NCBI GenBank assembly: GCA_963920635.1
Contig: OY987303.1
Span: 13,804,175 to 13,868,174, forward strand
DNA: 64,000 nucleotides
Source of the DNA: Pseudeuparius sepicola
Taxonomy: Eukaryota; Arthropoda; Insecta; Coleoptera; Anthribidae
Reading direction: 5' to 3'
Below, in pieces: positions 1 to 12,540 of this stretch. Under the pieces are notes generated by a model. The model did no database searches and had not been told where the DNA came from. It saw nothing but the letters and a program-made list of their open reading frames with translations. The position numbers were made by a program, and so were the translations under genes. Each line of letters starts with the position of its first letter. The stretch's first letter is position 1.

Positions 1-696
1 ACAGAAATTGGGCACTGGAGTGCAAAAATTGCGCAAGTGTCTGTAAGATGGCGCTGGAGTTGGAGAGCGGCCATTGGTACAGAACGAGAATAAAAAGTGT
101 TTCGCCTTGCTAAAATAAGTTTCCGTTCCTTATAAGTTGTTTTGTTGCCCGGCAAGGTCATTGGTCGGAACCAGGGGTCTAGGGGGAGGCAGGCGGACCG
201 ACCCCCTTTTTTATACAAATAACAGCACATCGCTTCCATCCTGGCGTATTTTGGGATTGAAACTGTGAATTGTTAAACACAAAATAATAATATGAATATT
301 TACGCTCCTTTATTTTTCTATATTTTTTCATAGTTATTAAGAATATTGTTGAGTAAAATATTAAGTAAGAGGACTACCTACCGGCTGTCAAATCTACTGT
401 CATGACATAATAATTCTCCCTCAAAACCGCATGAATGATCACAATACTTACCCTAACTGACATTTAGAATTTATGTCACTATAGTTTTATCTTTTATCAT
501 TCTATTAACTTTTCATTAAGTACTTAATATTGATAAACCGAAAGAAATTAAAATTCTGTTGTATTTGATCCAAAGTTGACGTAAAGTTGTGAATTTTGTT
601 AGATACGTGAAATACCTACTCTTTGCTGATATCTTAATATATGTATTATTTTGGCATACATTTAGAGTAATGGAAAATGTAATGTAAATAAATTTA

Positions 697-749
697 TAGG
701 TACTACCATAGAAGAATTTACGTAGTAGATTCTTCTATGGTACTACCTA
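697..749. repeat. Hairpin with 21-bp arms
   Basis: The arms begin TAGGTACTACCATAGAAG and close with CTTCTATGGTACTACCTA around an 11-base loop, with 20 of 21 positions paired. No coding sequence adjoins it. It could be a minimal MITE or a chance fold in TAGGTA-rich DNA. Confidence 0.6.
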
Positions 750-3700
750 AATGCTTGCCTGTACATCAACTTTGTGTCAAACAGAATTTTAAAGCGTTAA
801 TATAATTTTCTTTTGAAAAAGACATATTCTTATCGATATTTTTTAGTAATAATAAAAAGTTAATAAAATTATAGAATGATACTCGTATATTATGTTGTAT
901 AGCTAGTGATATAAAATAGTTTTTACGAAGTAATGACTTTTTAAAATTTTAAGAAATTTTATAAATAGGAAATAGGCGCTTATGTAACATTAAAATAGAA
1001 ACGACTTTTTCAAGTTAAATGTTTTGAAATTGTAAGAAATAAGCCAATTTTTAGGGATTTTATTTTTTAAATATAATTTTTGACCACGTTTGAGTCGGTT
1101 ATTTTTCCTCGTTTTTAATCGAAAGGTAACCCCAAAGTTAACTGCATATGTGTTCTATTATTATCCGTTAATAAAAATATGTTTAAATTAATATAAAGAT
1201 ACATTTTGCACCATCTTCATTTTTTCCAAAAAGGTTTTTTGGTTATAACTTCTGTTTGACGTTCGATTGTTTTTTCCAAACGACATTACATTGTTTGGAA
1301 AAAACTGCAACAAACTGGTTTTTAAATCATTAATTTGTCTCAAAAAATACGGAATGGTTAAAGTGAATGTTCCTATCACCTTCAGGCGGACACCCTGTAC
1401 CTAATAAAAATATTATTAAACAAATAATAGTACTTTTTGAAATTGAGCCCATGTGTTGACAGGTGGCCGTGATTACAGCCCAAAAGTAAAGTTACACACA
1501 TTGTTTAATGTGCTTTTTGAACTTAACAAAAAAAAGTTTATCAAAATCGGTAAACAAATAAAGATATTTTACCAGGGTGGTAACTCCTAACGGAGGTCAC
1601 ACTGTAGATGTTTAACATATAGGTACAGAAGATGTTCTTTCGCATCAATATATCGTTTTCTTTTTTCATTTTTTATTTTCGAGATATGTATTTATCTTAA
1701 TTATTGCGTTATTTAAAATGTGTGTTTGAATGTAGTGTTAATGCAAACGAAGAAACACCTTATGTACACATAAAAGACCATGTTTCATTTCATTGAAAAA
1801 ACTAAACATAATTTTGTAGAACTTTTAAGCCAGCAATACCAGCGCAATACTATACCTACAGAAAATGTACCGAATCACATTCTTTAACTAAAGATATGCC
1901 TTTAACAGTAAAAACACAGTAGACATTTAAGTGACCTTGAAAACGTCGTCTGCCTACAAGTGAAAACGTGCGTCTTACATTGCACCTCATAATATGCTTC
2001 AACTTTTATGTGATTTTTTTGTGATTTTCGTTTTTGAGATATTTATAATAGCTGCATTTATTAAAATGGAACACCCGGTATAGATAATTTTCGACATACC
2101 TATACATATAGAGACATAGACATGAATCCTTCCCTAATGTCAGTTTATATGCTAACGATTGTGTTTTCCTCACGAAAAATACATAACGGCGACATAACTA
2201 TAAGAACATAACAGTACCCAACCCACACGTATGTATAAATAATGCAAAATCAATTAAAGCAGTTTTTAGTGCCGCCGTGTACCTTTCAAGCTAAAAATCA
2301 ATGAACCATTGCTAAAAAGAGAGGGGTTAAAATCACAGATCGGAGTCTTTGAGCTACGAGGGTCTCCCGAATATACCTTTTGAAGTTTTATATTATTTTA
2401 ATATTAAAAATTCGCAATTCATAGTATATAATAATATGGAAGTAATACAAAAACATAAAAAAGTAATCAGACAGCTTAGCTGATTGAATATTATGTCGCC
2501 AAAACGTAAAATTGATCATATGAACATAGTATATGTAATTATTAAACTGGACCTGTAACAACAGCGTCAACCGTTCATCGATCGTCTGTTTTTGGCGCCA
2601 TCTGATAAATAATAGCCACACTTTTGCATTCCCGCTGCATAATTTAAGGGGTATTTTGCCTATGTTTTTTATTTACAACAAGACTGGATAATTACAATGT
2701 TTATTACCGTGTTTTCGTTCCGAGCCTATTCCGAAACCTATGCCAATCTTAACGAAGGTAAAATTCCGGCTCAAGAGACAAAATAGACGAATTTATGCCG
2801 GCATAAAGTTTGAAATTCAAAAAAAAATCTCGCCCATAACTTTTAAACTAGTATCATTAGTATCTATGGATATTTTAAAAATACCCGTGTTTTTTGTAAT
2901 CCTTTGAAATTCGCTACTTTTTCCAGCTAGTTGGAAATAAAAATACATTGATACAGGCAACCAAACATACAATGGCGAGGCCCCCCTTAACTTTTGAGGC
3001 CATGCACCAAAATGGCAATGGCGTTTGTGTAGGTATCTACTTCTTTATAATTGGATATTTAAAATTATAATTGCTGCTTTATCAAGGAAGCCTAAACTTA
3101 AAGACATAAACGTGCCTAATAATTGTTTGCCTATATTTTAGGTACTTAGGTATTTCATTTTCATATTCCTATGGGGTTCTTTATTCAAAAATATAAGTGG
3201 ATACCACGAATCTTGATCCCTGCGTCACAATGGTCGATAATGGAACCATTCTCCATATCTACAAGACCGGAAATTAGGTATTGTCTAAGTGTCTATAAGA
3301 TTGCTCATGATTTTTGTTTATTGTTTTCTTTAAATAACCTACCAATTACGAAATAGTATGGTGCTTAAAATCTGCGTAGCAAAGAAATCAAATTTCCAGT
3401 CAAAATTAGCAACTAAGGGGAGCAAATTAAATCGTCGCTTTTTAGTAAATGTCTCCCGGAAAGTTGTCTTAACTAGCTGAGTTATTCCGGCAAACCTTTT
3501 AAAGCCTAATCTCAAAGATGACAAAGTCATGCGGAGTTAATTTGGCCAGAGCGCGAACGAAGTGGGGCGGTAATTTTATTACTAAAGTTTATAAAATGTA
3601 GTTAAGCCAAAATGTAACTTAGGTATTCAGAAACACATTGTTGCGAGATAAACACAGTCAATCAACAAACTGTTCTTTCATTTTTGAAATCAAGGCATAT

Positions 3701-4684
3701 TCAAAACTCAGTTAAACAATAATTATTATTTTTTAATAATGTGTTAAATTGTTTCATGATAATAGAACTTTTAAAAGAATACATAAGTTGAAAATAAAGT
3801 ACAAAGCACAAAATTATTTTTTTTTAATTTTTTTGGTTCCCCTAAAGGCCCTAAAATTAAATATTAATTAAAAATGTTGAAAGTTATTAATATTTTACCT
3901 ATAAATGGTGTGTATCATTTTTTGTCGATTTTGTCGAAGAAAAACAAAAATTAGTTTCACAATTGAATTCCTCGCCTCAAAAAAATCTCTGACACCAAAT
4001 TCTTTAAACTTTGAAATCCCGTATCGCATTTGGGTCTTTGAATCACTCCCTGAATTTTTCCGCACTTATTTATGTACACAATGTATATAATAGTAGTATA
4101 ATTTTGTGATAATGTTGAAGTTCAATTAATTAAAGGAAACTTTCCTATTTCCTCTAATCGCTGTCTCTTCTCGCCTTTCAAATCTTTCTCTTTCCTCATA
4201 AAGCCCACAATAATTATCATAGCCTAATTGCTCGGCGGCTTCACAGGAAATTCGCGGTAATCCCGCATTCAGCGCTATATCAATTTGTCATTTCGCGAAC
4301 GGCCGCATTGAATCGTAGCGTTTACATTCCCGAAAAGTTTCGGAGGATTAATTGAAGCGCCGCCGCCGTCGCTGGGAAATTTGACAAAGTGCCGCGAGGA
4401 GTTTGCGAGTTCGGAGTTGTGTCGGGGCATCGGAGTTGCAATTCGAGGTTATCGTACAATGAACGAAATAATACAAGAAGCCCCTTCATTATTTCCTCGT
4501 TAACTGGTGAATAAAAATTCTGCTGGTTCCACGACAATGGGAATTCTTGCTCGAGAAATTTAATAGCAAAATACAATTAACGACTTTTTCCGTGAATATT
4601 TTTACAAAATCATGATTGCGAATAAAGTAAATGCATTTGCATGATAATCAGTGATAAATATAAGAGGTACAATGCAATAAAAAA

Positions 4685-4800
4685 TAAATAAAAAAGTTTG
4701 GCTTTGTGTAGGATTTGAACCCGGGACCTACGAATTACTAGTCGCGTGGTCTCACCCTGCGGTTAAAATTTGGTCTATTATGCGGCTCTTATTTGACGCC
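4685..4800 (-). repeat. tRNA-like patch, possible SINE fragment
   Basis: On the minus strand the sequence contains CCCGGGTTCAAATCC, which matches an RNA polymerase III B box, followed by a short spacer and TACACAAAGCC. I could not find a complete A box or a foldable cloverleaf, so this is more likely the tRNA-related part of an old SINE than a functional tRNA. A tRNA/SINE search would decide it. Confidence 0.3.
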
Positions 4801-6300
4801 AGGGAGACATTGATACTTGATATTTTGTAAAACGATCGTTATGAAACCTATTAAAATTGACGCAAGTTTCGCGCTGCTATACATATATTTTATTAATGGT
4901 TTTAAGGTTCTCGCTATGTTAAAGGCTAAGAATGCTAAGCTATTGACGAACATTGACTTTCACTCTCGGGCCTGTTGGCGTGCAGGAAAAATAATTTTAC
5001 CGTTCTATGACAATATTCGAAATTCGAGAGAAAAAGTACAACACAAGTGTGCGGAAAAGTAAACTTTTCCTTACGCTCGTAGCACAATATACTCGTTTTT
5101 CTATAGAAAAAGGAAAGGTGGTGGTACCAATTATCGACAGTGTCCTATTTATCGACATTTTTGGCCGTTTTTTGAATTAAATAAGATATACTTATGAACA
5201 TTAGTCCTAATTTCCCTTATGTTTATGTTTCCTTCATTCTTTAACGTTCAAATGAAACAATGTCCATGCACATAGTGATTTCGTCATTCGAAACAAAATT
5301 CCTCAAAAATATCCAATGCCCGTCAAGTAAATTCAAGTACCACCTTAAGAGACAGGTAAGTTGATTTTTGCACCCTGGATATATGTATACCGGAGTGCAG
5401 TTATAGTGTGGGTTTATGTTTAAAATTTATTAATATTATGTAAAATGGGATATTTTCTTCATAAACTGAAAGCTGTAGTACGTTTTTCATTAAATATTAA
5501 GGTGTCGATAATTATTGGTACATGGAATAGGCCCAATTATCGACATAACTGTTGATAATAGGATCCAGAAGGTTTAACAAACTTATGTTAGTAATTCAAA
5601 GTATAATTTTGTTTATGCCTATACAAATTTTTAAAAAACATACTTGTATTTTTTACTGACTAATTATCGACATAGGGTTTTTTTATCGTATGTAATAAGT
5701 ATCACAAGTGCCGGAAATTTTATCGATATTTTTTTCGAAAGCGCTATTTTGCCTAGAACGATCGCTCTCGGGATTTTATCTCTGAAAATAAAGGCCCAAT
5801 TTGTATACGATTGGTTTTGCTAATGGGCAAAATAGGGCTTGAGAATAAAATTATCTATATAAAAATTTTCGGCACGAGTGATATTTGTCGAGATTATTTC
5901 TCGAATACGATTTAATAATTTTTGTATTAATTTTTTCTGTTTACATTTCCAAAACGATTAATTTTGAACGAGTTTCTTGACAGCTTCGACTGTAGCGTTC
6001 GAGTAAACAAACATGACGCTTGGATATCCAAGGCAAATTCGAATATACCTACACCCTATCAGCGTTGGTTTATTTTCTGAATGTGTCATAAATTTAAACC
6101 ATTGAATAAGGAGTATTAATCAATGTTTAAACGGAGACGGAGGTCCAATAACAAAAATTTAGCAATGTAAAAGTTATATAAATTCATTGATACAATGCTT
6201 AATAGTACCGCAACATAATTTATAAGCTGCATAATTTAGAACAGTGTGAAACACACAAACTTTAAGAAGTAGGTACGTGTTTGTATCCAACAGATTCGCG

Positions 6301-6372
6301 GTTGCTAAGCAACGAAGTGATAATTTGCACAAGTGCAATTACCGCGATAATTTGCACAAGTGCAATTATCGC
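6301..6372. repeat. Tandem 27-bp palindromic units
   Basis: Two consecutive 27-bp units (6319-6345 and 6346-6372) differ at one base. Each has the palindromic core TTGCACAAGTGCAA. A separate small palindrome, GTTGCTAAGCAAC, lies just upstream at 6301-6313. The unit resembles a duplicated dimeric protein-binding site but could equally be a local duplication. No gene adjoins it. Confidence 0.8.
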
Positions 6373-6414
6373 TAGCAGAGGCATATGATTGGTTGGATTT
6401 TTATGGAAGGAGCT

Positions 6415-8205
6415 ACCTTATTATATTATTATCGACTTAGCCAAAAGGCATTCGCACTCCCTCTCTGGGGAACATTCACTCAGATCCCGGGTATCCCGTA
6501 TACCATAAGGATCTGGCTCGGACGAGACCGTTGCCATGTTATCGGGCCTTAGGTGACATTGATGTTGTTGGACGTTCCTGCACTCCCCATGAATTTCCTG
6601 ACGGTTCGGGCTGTCGCAAGTAGTACCGCTTTCTGCATGGGCCTGTAAAGATTATCAGTTAGACCCAGCTCTTTGATGTTTCTCAGCAAACTTTTTGGTA
6701 TGACACCAGTTGTTGACACGATGATTGGAATCGTCTGAACGTTGTCCATTTCCCATTGCCTTCTAATTTGTTCTTCTAAGTCTCTGTACTTTGCGATCTT
6801 CTCGACTTACTTCACAAGCAGGTTGTTGTTGTTCGGGATGGCCACATCAATCAGAGTTGTCTTCCTAGAAATTTTATCAACTATTATAAGGTCCGGTCTG
6901 TTATGGGCAACTCGTTGATCTGTCAGAACTGTACGATCCCAGTACATCTTGTAGTTGCTGTTCTCAAGAACAGGCTCCGGTGTGTAGCTGTAATATGGGA
7001 TCCTCTCTGCCTGCACAAGCAGAAGTTTTTCCGCCAGTTCCTGGTGCAAGATCTTGGCAACCGAATCGTGTCGTTCCTTATATTCCGTTGATGCGAACAT
7101 CTGACATCCTCCTGTTATGTGCTGGATTGTTTCTGAAGTTGGGCACCCGTATCTGCATCTGTCATCCACTACCGATGCATCTCCTACAATGAATTTTAGG
7201 TAGTTGCGAGTTGGTATAACCTGATCTTGTATGGCCAGTAGGAAGCCTTCCGTCTCGGGGAACATTCGTCCCAAGGTCAACCAATAGTTCGACGCTAACT
7301 TGTCGACATGTTCCTGGTTAACCTCATTAGGATGCCTCCCGTGCAGCGGCTTCCCCAACCACCTCTGTAGTTTATCGTTGTCGGTTCGGTGGTGATTTTG
7401 ACGCTCGTGTTCCGTCAGACGTAGCGGTGTTGAGACGTCTGCTCCGCATATAGCCCTATGTAGTGTGGAGCTGTTGGCCTGCCTGTAGAAATAATTACGC
7501 AGATTTAATATTTGTTGGTCCAATTGCTTGCTGAGATCTGCCAATCCTCTTCCTCCTAGTTGACGTGGCAGAGTTGTTCTTTCTACGGCGCTACGAGGAT
7601 GATGTTTATGAGCTTTTGTCACTAGTGTCCTAACTTTTCGTTGCAGGTTGTTACAGAGCACGCATACGTGTTCAAGGCCTTAAACAAATTAATGCTGTTA
7701 AGATCAGTTCGCACTACTTGTCTTACTCTCTTGATGAATTCATTCGTTAAATCAGTCTTCATTGTTCGATGGTCTATCCTTTGAGCTTGTTTCATCCCGA
7801 GGTACTTGTATGTATCTCCCATGCTCATTGCTTCGATCTCCTGGCCGTCCTGCATCTCGTGTGCGCTTTGTTCGAGCTTTCCCCGGATGATATTAAGGGT
7901 GCGGCACTTGTCCAGTCCAAACAGCATTCCGATGTCCCTGGAGAACTCCTCTACAATTTTAAGCATTTGCGTTAGTTGGTTTTTGGTTGCGGCGATCAGT
8001 TTTAAATCATCCATATATAATAGGTGATTCAACTTGATCGCTTCTGCGTTGTTGCTTTTGATAGCGAAGCCATATTTTGTAGAGTTCAACCGATGTGATA
8101 GAGGGTTCATCGCCATGCAGAGCCACAGTGGACTGAGTGAATCTCCTTGGAAAATCCCTCTTCGGATGTTGATTGTGTCGGTCTCGATGTTACTGTTATA
8201 ACTAC
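6415..8205 (-). mobile_element. R2-type non-LTR retrotransposon, 5'-truncated
   Basis: Reading on the minus strand, the element keeps the middle and end of a single-ORF non-LTR retrotransposon of the class that uses a restriction-like endonuclease. It has part of the reverse transcriptase, a Cys-His knuckle, the endonuclease and a 3' untranslated region of about 130 bases ending in TAATAATATAATAA. The 5' side stops near 8205 beside an ATT microsatellite, which fits truncated target-primed insertion. The upstream half of the reverse transcriptase and the N-terminal DNA-binding part are missing. The protein frame carries one shift and one stop, so the copy is dead. Confidence 0.8.
6549..8199 (-). 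pseudogene. R2-like reverse transcriptase/endonuclease remnant
   Basis: Three blocks form one decayed protein. The first (about 8199 to 7622) has the fingers motif GIFQGDSLSPLW and the catalytic YMDDLKL box. The second (7661 to 6810) starts at QRKVRTLV, has a C-x3-C-x7-H-x4-C knuckle (CRYGC, H, C) and then the restriction-like endonuclease core RPDLIIVD and LIDVAIPN. The third (6806 to 6549) is the C-terminal tail (PMQKAVLLATARTVRKF). Blocks 1 and 2 overlap in different frames. Compared with relatives I recall, about 15-20 residues between NTYA and QRKVRTL are lost, so a small deletion probably caused the shift. Blocks 2 and 3 are in the same frame, separated by a single TAA at 6807-6809. Confidence 0.8.
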
Positions 8206-8211
8206 TGTGTT

Positions 8212-8248
8212 ATATTATTATTATTATTATATTATTATTATATTATTG
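8212..8248. repeat. ATT-rich microsatellite
   Basis: An imperfect (ATT)n run lies directly at the 5'-truncated edge of the R2-like element. It may represent the target site or filler DNA made during integration. Confidence 0.8.
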
Positions 8249-11200
8249 GATGCAAGCAGTATGAGGGAAATAATCAGGGAAAAAGGTGTATTGAGCGGAA
8301 AAGTCGTGTCGATAATAGGTCTGTCTGTTAGTAATTGGTACACCCTTTTTATTCTAATTGCACACACATGAACAATTCAACTAAAACTAAGACTTAAGTA
8401 AACCGTTTCAGTATTCGCAAGAAAATATGCCAACAAAAAAAAAGATTTTAAAACTGGCATGCCATTCTGCCATCCATTTCAAATGTTACATAAATTGCAC
8501 GGTATGCCACGGATTACATTAAAAATAAAGTAAAGTCACAGAACTGTTCCATCTTGCTAACTGTGGATTTTCCATCACCAAAAAATAAATGAGCCATAAC
8601 TAAAAAATATACAGGGGATGTTTTTATGAAGTTTATGATTCCAATGCTTTTAACTACTGTGACTGCTATAAAACATAATATATTAAAGTTATCATAAACC
8701 AATTCAATATGTTTTTACTTTCATTAACATTAAAACATATTGAAATTGATAATATCTAATGTTAATTATTGATTCTAAAAATTTGCAGAGACATTGTAAT
8801 TTGACAAATAACAGGTGATATTTGGAAATTATTTCAGGGGCTTTTTAATTATAAAAAGACAACGTATGCAACTGGCGTGAATCAGACGCTCCCCTCTAGG
8901 AATTATCAACATAAAAACCCCACTGCACGTGTCCTAGGATTATTGTGTTTTAAAAAACATCTGCCTATGTTAAATTCTCACTGTCCTTACTTATACCTAC
9001 AATGTATGCATCGAACCATAACGCATAACCGTAAGTTTTAAAGGTTTTATTAATGTATGTTTTCTTCGAATTATTCTAAATATTCCGAAATTTACTTTCC
9101 TTTGTAGATAGATCCAACTAATCCACCTCTTCTAAACGCATTTATTTTGCTGAGCTGTCCTGTTGAAGTAGTAAGAAATTCTTGAAGCTGCCGCTGTAAC
9201 CCTCGAGCTGTAATCCGATCCCATATTATTTCCTCCAGAGCACCGCATCTAGCAACTCCAACGCGCCCGCACAAGCCGCGTTTCTCAGAAATTCCCGAAC
9301 TGCTCGCGACCCCTTTGTCAATTTTCGTAGTGACGGCAACAACGCCTCAATTAATTAACGAACTGCGGCAACTCCGCCGGGGCGAACTCCCAAACTTCCG
9401 GGTAGTGTAAATGCGACGATTCAATGCGAACGCTCGCAAAACGACGAACTGATAGCGGCGCTGAACCGCTGAATGCGGGAGCGCCGCAAATTTCCTGCGA
9501 AACTGTTGCGTAATTATGGCATATAATTCGGGAGTTGATGAGAAGAAAACAGAGTAAATTTGATTACGAAACGGTGCACATGCCTTTTTGTATTTTGTTA
9601 TCAAAAATTATAAATAAAAAATATCACTGCTGGTGAACCAAATATAGGGTTTTTTTATACTATCGTCGTTGTTCATATCGAAATGCTCATATTGAAAGAA
9701 TATGTTGTTATATAGGTTACAATTTCGCAATGAGGTCAAAACGGTAACGATCCCTTATTGGTCGAGTTTTGAATGTTATTAACGACCTGTGCATAGCGCT
9801 AGTTTAATGTTGAAAATATTTTATCAAATAAAAACATGTAAATAAATGTGTCTGTTACAACGAATTTAATATCCAATATAAAGTATTAATTGCTTGTTTT
9901 TATTTATGAACATGCGGCATATTTCCCTAGATTTTCTCCACAAAGGCTAAGGCTAGTTAGTACTAAAAGCAAACAAAAGTATTTTGGTTTAAAATCAAGT
10001 CCGTGGCTAGTTGTAATGTAAATTAAGCATAGAAGGCATTCGATTTTTCAGTTTCTTCTCCAAAATATAATATCTGGAATTTTCGCTTCTTCAACTGGTT
10101 GAACAGATCATCCCGTAATTTCAAGATAGTGTTTAAGCTTCTGAAGCTTGATCCCTGCGTCACAATGATCGACAATAATGGAAATTACATTGTTGGCCAT
10201 TGTGGCGCATGGATCAAGATTCGCGTTATCCACTTTATAGGTGCGAGTTCGGTAATTTGATATGACAGAACGATACCAATTATAGTAGAATAATAGTGAG
10301 AAAATAATTAACTCGGATATTTGGATTTCTTGGTAATATCCAAGAGCGGAATGCCCCTCTGCTACTACCTTTGCGCATCTTGGCGTCACCTTATTGGAAC
10401 CGTATACCAAAAAATCCACTGTGTCATCTTCAGGGAGTGTAAAAAGCGATAGAGGAAATAAAGAAGTCGAACCAAATATTATATTGTATATTTATTTATT
10501 CTAACGACGTTTTCTGTGAATATTTTTACAAAATCATGATTGCGAATAAAGTAAATGCATTTGAGGTGAAAATCTATTCAAAAATAATCACGTGAGTGGA
10601 AGTAGAGTTGAAATTATTACGAGTAGGTATGGAAAATGACAACGAAGACAAAATAATAGTAATTGCCCCCCTCCCCCGCATAAGCATCAATTGCTTCTGG
10701 GGAATCTGGGGTACTCATATTTTGCGGTTTTTCGAAATAATGTTTCGCATTTTCGTTGACCCACCCTATAGAACAAAATAAAATTCTATGAACTGTGAAA
10801 CGTGCGTCGTGGAAAACGGTTGGCATGTTTTATTTTATTTTTTATAATTAAAAAAGCAGGCGATGTATCCAACTGACACGAATCCGAGCCCCCTCGAAAA
10901 ATTATCAACATAAAAACGCCGTTGCACGTGTCCTAGATTTCGTGTGTGAAAAACATCTGCCTATATAGGTATTACTGTGTGTATAATATGGATCAAACCA
11001 TCCATAGCCGTAGGGTCCAAATTCTCATCCAACTCACGAGTTGTCCAAAAGTTTCCCAAAAATTAACTTCCTTCACAAAGCAACCCATGCGGCCGTCATC
11101 TTTCTCATCCTTGATCAAGTTTCGGACAGGGTTTGTCGTTACTAATTTAATTTGATTCAGAAACAAACTGAAAACAATAAAATAAGTTTATTTCATCTTT

Positions 11201-12540
11201 TCCTGGTGTTTAAATTTTAGCAAATTTTAACGTTATATTTTTTATTTTTCCAGGTGTTAATAATGTTCAAACAAAAGGAATTTTGTTTACAGCATGCATT
11301 GATTAAGTACTCGTATCACAAAATATGGTAGGTAATTAACTATAATAGGCTACTCAGGCTACTACTATTAACCACGGAAATGTCTGTGCTATTAACATTT
11401 TGAAATTAATTTGACGATTCTACTGGTCACTGTAACTGAGTAACTGGAGTTATTTTGGGGTTAGAAATTCAAATACTGGCATAGCTTTGATGTTATTTTA
11501 TAGTATACCTACACAACAACAGTAAAAGGGTTTTAACTAAATTTCTCAGTTTTTCAGTTTTTTATTAGTTTTGTCAATTAATATTGAAAAATTTTTTTTT
11601 AAATGAAAACATATTTATGTTTTTATGATTTAAATCACGTGAAATGCAATAGGTGGCGCCCCCTATAAAAACACATCAAAGTTCTGGCAATATCCCAAAA
11701 TAACACCAGGTTCCAAATTTAGTGCAAATCTTTCGATCCGTTCAAAAGTTATTTGAAAAAACATAAAATAAAATTGAAATTTCGACACCCCGTATGTTTT
11801 TAGGCATGCCTTGTTGACCCCACTCTTATATGATCTTATTTTTCGATGTTCTTTCAGCCCTAGAAGCGAGTAGGTACACTGTTTTTTAACACTCGTATAT
11901 GAGCCGACTAGCCCATTATTTTGTGTAACCGTGTGACGGACGCCAATGGAACGGCAGATGCGCACGCGACCCATTGCCCCAGTGGACCAGCCGATGGGGT
12001 TGCGACCCCCGCACGAGTCCTTCTTTTGTGTGCAACTGGATAAGTGGGGTAACTATGGGGGTTGCACCGCGATATCGCATCCGCACACACATTGCTTGGA
12101 CAAAGAGTACGAGCCCGGCTGAAACCGACAAAACTCCGCGAGGATTTAATACTTCGCATCCTCTCCGTATAATAAATATATCCGGTTGTGGAACAAAGGG
12201 AAAAAAGGAGGTTTTATCTGTGCGCCTTGTTTATTTTGTTGTATTAGTTATTAACGGCTTGTTTCGTGCCATGGTCGTAGCAAAAAAAAAAAGAAAATAT
12301 TACCCAATAATAGGAAACTATACCGCGGAATCATTTAATTTTCAACCTGGTTTTCTATCGAGTAATTAACTTTGGTTATTACGCCGATGGTTTTCAGAAT
12401 AATCGTTATATTCTTCTCTATTCTAATATCATGTTTGAGCTTAAATTATTATATACAGAGTAGGTAATTCAGTTTTAGTCTGGGATACTTTACAGGTAAT
12501 AACCGCACAACCGCACTTTATTGTGTAAACTTTTATCTTT
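8249..12540. other. Repeat-bearing intergenic DNA
   Basis: No gene is supported. Two diverged copies of one repeat lie at about 8870-8985 and 10855-10965, sharing AATTATCAACATAAAAAC and GCACGTGTCCTAG. The sequence around 10145-10240 resembles 3195-3260 (shared CTTGATCCCTGCGTCACAAT). About 9640-9790 resembles 31860-31990. GC-rich islands occur at about 9200-9500 and 11930-12170. Both have open frames on both strands with no recognisable protein motif. Confidence 0.45.

Larger units (their letters stand above)
1..6300. other. AT-rich intergenic DNA, no supported gene
   Basis: I find no convincing coding region here. The short open frames lack domain-like composition and are what AT-rich DNA gives by chance. 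The stretch contains small inverted repeats (for example 697-749), words such as ACACCCTG near 1390 and ACCAGGGTGG near 1574 that mark ends of insect MITE-like repeats, a GC-rich island at about 4240-4460, and a tRNA-like patch near 4700. About 60 bp at 4562-4622 recurs at 10501-10561, so it is a dispersed repeat. TTATCGACA words recur at 5133, 5150, 5537 and 5656, with a loose inverted pair at 5120-5136 and 5503-5520 that may mark a degraded MITE. Confidence 0.5.

Noticed and set aside
4322..4576. 84-codon minus-strand frame in a GC-rich island
   Set aside because: No homology that I recognise, no ATG context or splice partner.
4685..4800. Functional tRNA gene
   Set aside because: Only a B-box-like word is convincing; no complete A box or cloverleaf could be drawn.
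11916..12369. Overlapping open frames of 71-131 codons on both strands
   Set aside because: They come from a GC-rich patch, are antisense to each other, and show no domain, splice signal or codon pattern.
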